DNA of 64,000 bases, taken from positions 248,001 to 312,000 of the forward strand of contig NZ_CP115671.1 in the NCBI RefSeq assembly GCF_027886425.1, given 5' to 3'. Below the pieces are notes generated by a model that saw only the letters and a list, made by a program, of their open reading frames with translations, had not been told where the DNA came from and ran no database searches. Shown here one piece after another: positions 59,277 through 64,000 of the stretch (positions are counted from its first letter, which is position 1; the number at the start of each line of letters is the position of its first letter). The translations under genes and the position numbers were made by a program. The DNA comes from Brevundimonas vesicularis (GTDB lineage: Bacteria; Pseudomonadota; Alphaproteobacteria; Caulobacterales; Caulobacteraceae).

Positions 59277-59669
59277 TCAGCGCTTCAGGAAACCGCCGAT
59301 CATGTCGCCCAGGCTCCCCGGCAGTTTGCCAAGCAGGTCGTCGGCGCCGTCGATCTGACCGCCAGGGGTCAGGCGGTCGATGGCTTCGGGCAGAAGACCG
59401 GCCAGGGTCTCGCCAGCCTGTTCGGGGGTCACGCCCATCTTGGCGGCGATGTCGGCGATGGGGCCGTGGCCGAGGACGGCCGTGATCTGCTCGGGCGAAA
59501 TGTTGGCGTTTGGCCCCGTGCCGACCCAGGAGCCGATGACATCGCCTAGGCCCGCCTGACCGAACTTTTCCGCCAGGCCGCCGACGCCGCCCTGCCCCTT
59601 GAGCAGGTCGCTCAGACCGCCTGCGGCGTCGTCGCCGAGACCCTTCACCACATTGTCCAGAAAGCCCAT
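59277..59669 (-). CDS. YidB-family (DUF937) protein
   Basis: This 130-residue glycine/leucine-rich soluble protein has the YidB pattern: MGFLDNVVKGLG, a glycine-rich linker, SWVGTGPNANISPEQITAVL, then IADIAAKMGVTPEQAGETLA and LLPEAIDRLTPGG. The function is unknown; such proteins are often stress-linked. It converges with the transporter gene, with four bases between stops. The ATG at 59669 begins the conserved N-terminus. Confidence 0.88.
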   Translation of the reverse strand: MGFLDNVVKGLGDDAAGGLSDLLKGQGGVGGLAEKFGQAGLGDVIGSWVGTGPNANISPEQITAVLGHGPIADIAAKMGVTPEQAGETLAGLLPEAIDRLTPGGQIDGADDLLGKLPGSLGDMIGGFLKR

Positions 59670-59721
59670 CGCCGTCTCCCGAATGATGGCGCACCGTAAC
59701 ACCGTCATGCGACGGATACGA

Positions 59722-59751
59722 GAAAGGCCCGCCGGGATCCGGCGGGCCTTT
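59722..59751 (-). terminator. Rho-independent terminator of the entericidin-like gene
   Basis: A 13-bp stem (AAAGGCCCGCCGG and complement) with a short loop lies 24 bp past the stop of the entericidin-like gene, followed in the minus direction by TTTCTCG. The T-run is short, so efficiency may be moderate. Confidence 0.7.
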
Positions 59752-59774
59752 CCAACATCGGCTTTCGAAAAGCC

Positions 59775-59912
59775 TTAGTTCTTGGCGTCGTTCGCGCCTT
59801 GCGTGACGGCCGAACCGGCGGCCGAGACGTCGCGGCCGGCGCCGGCGATGGTGTTGCAGGCCGACACGGCCAGAGCGGCGGCGACGATGGACAGGGTGAT
59901 GATCTTGCGCAT
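59775..59912 (-). CDS. Entericidin-like small lipoprotein
   Basis: The 45-residue protein reads MRKIITLSIVAAALAVSACN, then TIAGAGRDVSAAGSAVTQGA and NDAKN. The lipobox LAVSAC and the short alanine/glycine helix after it are typical of the entericidin EcnA/EcnB family, small membrane lipoproteins that can promote lysis or stabilise the envelope. It is a single gene with its own terminator. Confidence 0.85.
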   Translation of the reverse strand: MRKIITLSIVAAALAVSACNTIAGAGRDVSAAGSAVTQGANDAKN

Positions 59913-60102
59913 GGTGTGAACCCTTGTTGGTATGGTCAAGTTTCGTCGAAACGCCGACCCTGGGCTTGGGTTGCATCAAGCGACGCCGTATCGAAAATTT
60001 TGCTTTCGACGTGTCCGATCGCCGCAACGGCGGGGGCATTGATCCCTTGCGCCGCGCGCACGCGGCCCCGAAGGTGCGCCCCTGTTTCACGAGGGGTTGT
60101 TC

Positions 60103-61938
60103 ATGCGTCGTCTTCTGATCTCGTCCGCCGCCATGATGGCGGTGCTGTCCGCCGCGCCCGCGCTGGCGCAAACCTCCGCCCCCGCACAGACAGCCGCGGC
60201 CGAAAGCGAGGACGCGCGGCTGAACGCCTTCTTTGAGCAGGCCTTCCAGGCGCGGATCGCGCTGAGCCCGCAGCAGATGACGTCGCTGGGCATCAAGACC
60301 GACTACGACAAGCTGGACGATGTGTCGGACGCCGCCGCCGACCGTGCCCTGGCGCTTCAGGAGGCGCAGCTGGCGCAGATGAAGGCCCAGTTCGATCCGC
60401 AGAAGCTGGGACCGCAGGCAGCGCTGTCGTGGCGGATGTTCGAATATGGAGTCCAGCAGGCGCGGCGGTCGAACCAGTGGCGAGACTGGGGCTTTCAGTT
60501 CGCCGCAAACGGCAATCCGACCACCAGCCTGCCGGTCTTTCTGATCAACAACCACCGGGTCTCCAGCGTGGCCGACGCCGAGGCCTATGTCGCGCGGATC
60601 AAGGCCGCCGAGACGCAGATGGATCAGGTGGCCGAGGAGTTGCGTCAGCGCGCGGTGGCGGGCGTCGTCTCGCCGCGCTTCGTCTTCGTCCCGTCCATCG
60701 CCAACACCCGCAACGTCATCACCGGCGCGCCGTTCGACGATGGGGCGGACAATCCGGTTTGGGCCGATTTCAACAAGAAGGTCGCAGCCCTGGAGGCCAA
60801 TCAGGCGACGAAGGATCGGCTGCTGTCGGAAGCCCGCGCCGCCCTGACCGGCCCCTACAAGGCCGGGTTCGAGACCGTGCTGACGGCGCTGGCCGAGGTG
60901 CAGCCCAAGGCTGACAGCGATGCGGGCGTGTGGCGCCTGCCGCAGGGTGAGGCCTATTACAACGCCCGGCTCCAGCTCTCGACCACCACCGACCTGACCG
61001 CCGACCAGATCCATCAGATCGGTCTGGCCGAGGTCGCCCGAATCCAGGCCGAGATGGAGACCATCAAGACCCAGGTCGGCTTCACCGGCTCGCTGCAGGC
61101 GTTCTTCACCTTCCTGAAGACGGATTCTCGGTTCCAGTATCCGAACACGCCCGAGGGCAAAGAACAGTATCTGACCGACGCGCGCGGCTTCATCGAACAG
61201 GTGATGGCGGCGGCGCCGCAGTGGTTCTCGACCCTGCCCAAGGCGGCGCTGGAGGTGCGGGCGGTGGAGCCGTTCCGCGAGGCGACGGCCTCGATCGCCT
61301 TCTATAACTCGCCCGCGCCGGACGGGTCGCGACCGGGCATCTACTACGTCAATCTGTCGGACATGACCCAGGTGCTGAAGCCCCAGATCGAGGGCATCAG
61401 CTATCACGAGGGCGCGCCGGGCCACCACTTCCAGATCGCCTATGCGCAGGAGATCGAGGGCCTGCCACGCTTCCGCCGCTTCGGCGGTTACGGCGCCTAT
61501 GCGGAAGGGTGGGGGCTGTACGCCGAACAGTTGGGCAAGGAGATGGGCTTCTATCAGGACCCCTATTCCGATTTCGGCCGGCTCTCGACCGAGCTGTGGC
61601 GCGCTGTGCGTCTGGTGACCGACACCGGCCTGCACGCCAAGCGCTGGAGCCGCGAACAGGCAATGGACTATTTCCGCCAGAACTCCCTGCTGTCCGAGCG
61701 CGACATCGAAAAGGAAGTCGAGCGCTACATCACCAACCCCGGCCAGGCGACCAGCTACAAGATCGGCGAGCTGAAGATCGAGGAACTGCGCGACCGGGCC
61801 AGGACGGCGTTGGGCGACCGTTTCGACATCAAGGACTTCCACGCGGTCGTATTGGGCTCTGGCTCGGTGCCGTTGGACGTGCTGGAGGATCAGGTGGACG
61901 GCTGGATCGCGGCGGGCGGCGGGGCGCCGACAACCTGA
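60103..61938 (+). CDS. Exported DUF885-family metallopeptidase-like protein
   Basis: This 611-residue protein has a signal peptide (MRRLLISSAAMMAVLSAAPA, cleaved after LAQ). It is a full-length DUF885 domain, related to zinc carboxypeptidase-like folds. The predicted metal motif is SYHEGAPGHHFQIA (HExxxGHH), with a second conserved block GAYAEGWGLYAEQLGKEMGF. It is likely periplasmic and acts on peptides. The ATG at 60103 follows GAGGGG; a TTG six bases upstream is possible. Several such genes are normal in Caulobacterales. It ends 44 bp before trmD. Confidence 0.88.
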   Translation: MRRLLISSAAMMAVLSAAPALAQTSAPAQTAAAESEDARLNAFFEQAFQARIALSPQQMTSLGIKTDYDKLDDVSDAAADRALALQEAQLAQMKAQFDPQKLGPQAALSWRMFEYGVQQARRSNQWRDWGFQFAANGNPTTSLPVFLINNHRVSSVADAEAYVARIKAAETQMDQVAEELRQRAVAGVVSPRFVFVPSIANTRNVITGAPFDDGADNPVWADFNKKVAALEANQATKDRLLSEARAALTGPYKAGFETVLTALAEVQPKADSDAGVWRLPQGEAYYNARLQLSTTTDLTADQIHQIGLAEVARIQAEMETIKTQVGFTGSLQAFFTFLKTDSRFQYPNTPEGKEQYLTDARGFIEQVMAAAPQWFSTLPKAALEVRAVEPFREATASIAFYNSPAPDGSRPGIYYVNLSDMTQVLKPQIEGISYHEGAPGHHFQIAYAQEIEGLPRFRRFGGYGAYAEGWGLYAEQLGKEMGFYQDPYSDFGRLSTELWRAVRLVTDTGLHAKRWSREQAMDYFRQNSLLSERDIEKEVERYITNPGQATSYKIGELKIEELRDRARTALGDRFDIKDFHAVVLGSGSVPLDVLEDQVDGWIAAGGGAPTT

Positions 61939-61982
61939 CCCGGCTCGCCTTTCCGGCCACGGAGCGGTAAAGGGCGCGCGCC

Positions 61983-62708
61983 ATGCCCTTTACCGCGACC
62001 GTTCTGACCATGTTTCCCGAAGCCTTTCCGGGCCCGCTCGGCGTGTCGCTGATCGGCACGGCCTGGCGCGAGAAGCGCCTGTGGAGCCTGGAAACGGTTG
62101 ACATTCGCGCCTTTTCCACAGATACGCGCGGCTTCCTGGACGACACCCCTGCGGGTGGCGGCCCGGGAGCTGTGCTGAAGGCGGACGTGGTGGCCCGGGC
62201 GGTGGATAGCCTACCGGGACCGAAGCGGCCGCTTTTGTACATGAGCGCCAGGGGTCGACCCCTGACCCAGGCGCGCGTCAAGGAATGGGCGAAAGCCGAC
62301 GGGATCGTCGTGCTGTGCGGCCGTTTCGAGGGGGTGGATCAGCGGGTGCTGGACGCACGCGGGTTCGAGGAGGTCTCGGTCGGAGACGCGGTTCTCGCCG
62401 GCGGCGAGGCGGCGGCGATGGTCGCGATCGAGGCGTGCGTAAGACTGATCCCCGGCGTGCTCGGCTCAGGCGACAGCCTGTCGTCCGAAAGCTTCGAGGA
62501 TGGGCTTTTGGAACACCCGCAGTACACGCGACCGCGGACGTTCGAGGGGCTTGAGATACCCGAGGTGCTGCTGTCGGGCGATCACAAGAAGATCGCGGGA
62601 TGGCGCGAGGCGCAGCGGGAGACGACTACGCGGGAGCGGCGGCCGGACCTCTGGCAGGCGCATCTCGCCAACTCACAGCTAAAGGGCGCAAAGCCCGAGG
62701 AGAAATGA
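61983..62708 (+). CDS. trmD: tRNA (guanine-N1-)-methyltransferase
   Basis: This 241-residue SPOUT enzyme methylates G37 next to the anticodon, preventing frameshifting. Knot motifs are present: [77 protein letters not shown] and [10 protein letters not shown]. It is followed two bases after its stop by rplS, the classic trmD-rplS pair. rpsP and rimM, often upstream, are absent here. Confidence 0.97.
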   Translation: MPFTATVLTMFPEAFPGPLGVSLIGTAWREKRLWSLETVDIRAFSTDTRGFLDDTPAGGGPGAVLKADVVARAVDSLPGPKRPLLYMSARGRPLTQARVKEWAKADGIVVLCGRFEGVDQRVLDARGFEEVSVGDAVLAGGEAAAMVAIEACVRLIPGVLGSGDSLSSESFEDGLLEHPQYTRPRTFEGLEIPEVLLSGDHKKIAGWREAQRETTTRERRPDLWQAHLANSQLKGAKPEEK

Positions 62709-62709
62709 C

Positions 62710-63132
62710 ATGAACATCGTTCAACAGCTGGACGCCGAAGAAAAAGCCCGCGTCCTGGGCGAACGCAAAATCCCGGAATTCCAGCCCGGCGACACCCTGC
62801 GCGTCAACGTGAAGATCAAGGAAGGCGAGCGCGAACGCGTTCAGGCCTTCGAAGGCGTCTGCATCGCCCGCGACGGCGGCGGCATCAGCGAAACCTTCAC
62901 GGTCCGCAAGATCTCGTTCGGCGAAGGCGTCGAGCGCCGCTTCCCCATCCTGTCGCCGAACATCGAGTCGATCGAAGTGAAGCGCCGCGGCGTCGTGCGG
63001 CGCGCCAAGCTCTATTACCTGCGCGACCGTCGCGGCAAGTCGGCCCGTATCGCCGAGCGCCAGACGGTTCGTCCCGCCAAGGGCGTCGTCGTTCCGGAAA
63101 CCGGTTCGGCCGCCAAGACCGAAGAAGCCTAG
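62710..63132 (+). CDS. rplS: 50S ribosomal protein L19
   Basis: This 140-residue ribosomal protein at the 30S-50S interface is recognised by [60 protein letters not shown] and [18 protein letters not shown]. The C-terminal tail beyond about 120 is longer than in E. coli, as usual in alphaproteobacteria. It is translated from a transcript shared with trmD; AGGAG overlaps the trmD end. A terminator follows. Confidence 0.97.
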   Translation: MNIVQQLDAEEKARVLGERKIPEFQPGDTLRVNVKIKEGERERVQAFEGVCIARDGGGISETFTVRKISFGEGVERRFPILSPNIESIEVKRRGVVRRAKLYYLRDRRGKSARIAERQTVRPAKGVVVPETGSAAKTEEA

Positions 63133-63160
63133 TTTCAGGTTAGATGATCAAATGACGAAG

Positions 63161-63188
63161 GCCCCGGCGGTGACGCCGGGGCGTTTTT
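63161..63188 (+). terminator. Rho-independent terminator after rplS
   Basis: A 9-bp GC stem (GCCCCGGCG and complement) with a GTGA loop is followed by GTTTTT. It ends the trmD-rplS transcript. Confidence 0.9.
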
Positions 63189-63207
63189 CTATTCCGTCAG
63201 TCCGGGA

Positions 63208-63693
63208 TTACTGCGGGAACAAGGGGTTGTCCGCGTCGCGCTGGCCTTCAAGGCTGTGTTTCAGAGCCTCCATCTGCTCATGCTCGGTCTTCACCGCTGC
63301 ATAGGCCCGCCGGATCGTCTCGCGCGTGGTGGCGGAAATGCCCGTGTCTTCCAGCGCCTTTTCATATTTGTTGGCGATGAACCCCTCGCCCGAGTTGATC
63401 GAGCCGACGACGGAATCGTCGTTACGCAGCAGGGCGTGTTTCACATCCAGAAACGCGCGGTGCGCCTTGGCCAGAATCGATCCATCGGACTCCGGATCGC
63501 CACCCAGACCGCGCACGGCGGCCGACAGGTCGTCGACGACCTGTTGGCGTTCGCTGCTGCGGCGCTCGAACAGGGTGCGGTAGTGCGGGTCTTGCGTCTG
63601 TTCGGCGGCTTCGCGATAGCCGTCCGCGCTGTCCAGCGTCGTTTCGATCAGGCCGTTCAGAACCTTGATGTCGTGGGCGTTGGGGTTGCTCAT
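63208..63693 (-). CDS. PA2169/DUF2383-type four-helix-bundle protein
   Basis: This 161-residue ferritin-like helical protein begins HDIKVLNGLIETTLDSADGY and continues AAEQTQDPHYRTLFERRSSE, GGDPESDGSILAKAHRAFLD, and GEGFIANKYEKALED. This matches the PA2169 family (DUF2383), whose function is unknown, with members linked to envelope stress and spore coats. The ATG at 63693 is chosen; AAGGA lies nine bases upstream, and an ATG at 63702 is an alternative. Confidence 0.85.
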   Translation of the reverse strand: MSNPNAHDIKVLNGLIETTLDSADGYREAAEQTQDPHYRTLFERRSSERQQVVDDLSAAVRGLGGDPESDGSILAKAHRAFLDVKHALLRNDDSVVGSINSGEGFIANKYEKALEDTGISATTRETIRRAYAAVKTEHEQMEALKHSLEGQRDADNPLFPQ

Positions 63694-63766
63694 CTCGTCC
63701 ATTCCTTCCGCTGTTGCGGTCAAACGGCGAAATGACCCGGCGCGGCGAAGGTTGCCGCCTGCGACA

Positions 63767-64000
63767 TCAAAGTTTGGTGCGGAGCGACCACAGCTCGGGG
63801 AAGCAGCGCTTGGTCAGCGTCGAGGCCAGATAGGCCGCGCCTTCCGTTCCGCCCGTGCCGCGACGCCGACCGATGATGCGTTCGACCGTGACGACATGCT
63901 TGTGCCGCCAGGTCAGCAGGGCGTCGTCCAGATCGACCAGCTTCTCGGCCAACTGATACAGGACCCACCACCGTTCCGTGTCGCGATAGACCTCCAGCCA
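63767..64000 (-). CDS. kynA: Tryptophan 2,3-dioxygenase (C-terminal part)
   Basis: The last 77 residues of the heme enzyme that opens the tryptophan ring to N-formylkynurenine, the first step of the kynurenine pathway. Diagnostic stretches are [20 protein letters not shown], which carries the heme-ligand histidine region, and [20 protein letters not shown] followed by [10 protein letters not shown]. The 5' end lies beyond the right edge of the window. No other kynurenine gene is visible. Confidence 0.92.
   Translation of the reverse strand, partial: WLEVYRDTERWWVLYQLAEKLVDLDDALLTWRHKHVVTVERIIGRRRGTGGTEGAAYLASTLTKRCFPELWSLRTKL

Noticed and set aside
59134..61842. A 902-codon minus-strand frame opposite the DUF885 and entericidin-like genes
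   Set aside because: Composition is that of an antisense shadow. It crosses an intergenic region and three well supported genes.
1..64000. CRISPR array
   Set aside because: No regularly spaced direct repeats of suitable length were found, and no cas gene.

Overview
The window is high-GC alphaproteobacterial chromosome, most likely from the Caulobacterales (Brevundimonas-like). Supporting signs are the GC-rich codon use, a class Ia ribonucleotide reductase with NrdR-type boxes, a Caulobacter-style lipoprotein, many two-component hybrid kinases, M16/DUF885 envelope peptidases and the alphaproteobacterial LexA operator GTTC-N7-GTTC. The genus is inferred from protein character, not from a marker gene.

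Backbone, left part (1-28543). It opens with the 5' end of nrdA (minus strand). Next come a PAP2 phosphatase, a CoA-transferase, a secreted sorbosone-dehydrogenase-like protein, argG and a two-domain M16 peptidase. The overlapping block rpmH-rnpA-yidC-engB (minus) follows, then a TVP38-family membrane protein coupled to a histidine kinase, nrdB (14.5 kb from nrdA), a MASE1 hybrid kinase, and a nucleotidyltransferase with a metallophosphoesterase. The remainder holds two related small secreted proteins, a LysE exporter, a lipoprotein, a prolyl-tRNA editing protein, a thioredoxin/TPR chaperone with LON-like and Trm112-like genes, gshB, and the first 214 codons of comM (yifB).

Genomic island (28544-54878, about 26.3 kb). 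comM is cut in the codons for G-H-N-L-L, just before its Walker A motif, and resumes at 54879. Both junctions carry the 8-bp sequence AACCTGCT. Removing the island restores a 539-codon frame. Just inside the right end lies a large serine recombinase gene, now frameshifted, which is the probable integrase. The joined island ends form a perfect 9-bp inverted repeat around GCTT, as expected for a serine-integrase attP. In order the island carries two XRE regulators; four unrecognised genes; an XRE-SRAP operon divergent from an SOS-controlled UmuD-like/UmuC pair; a frameshifted sensor kinase; a nitronate monooxygenase and a TetR regulator; and a small serine resolvase. These are followed by an M16 peptidase/TonB receptor/FecR/ECF sigma block bordered by IS6-family remnants, a deleted SIR2 defence gene, a DUF6615 nuclease-like gene, two small secreted proteins, and an HUH Rep-like protein. 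Base composition in several parts is visibly lower in GC than the backbone.

Backbone, right part (54879-64000). This holds the rest of comM, a hybrid histidine kinase, an AmpG-like transporter, a YidB-family protein, an entericidin-like lipoprotein, a DUF885 peptidase, trmD-rplS with a terminator, a DUF2383-type protein, and the 3' end of a tryptophan 2,3-dioxygenase gene.

Most interesting points: the precise comM insertion with reconstructible att sites; a UmuD homologue that starts almost exactly where UmuD' begins and lacks both residues of the self-cleavage dyad, under a perfect LexA box; the M16-TonB-FecR-sigma block; and the remnants of defence and replication modules near the integrase.
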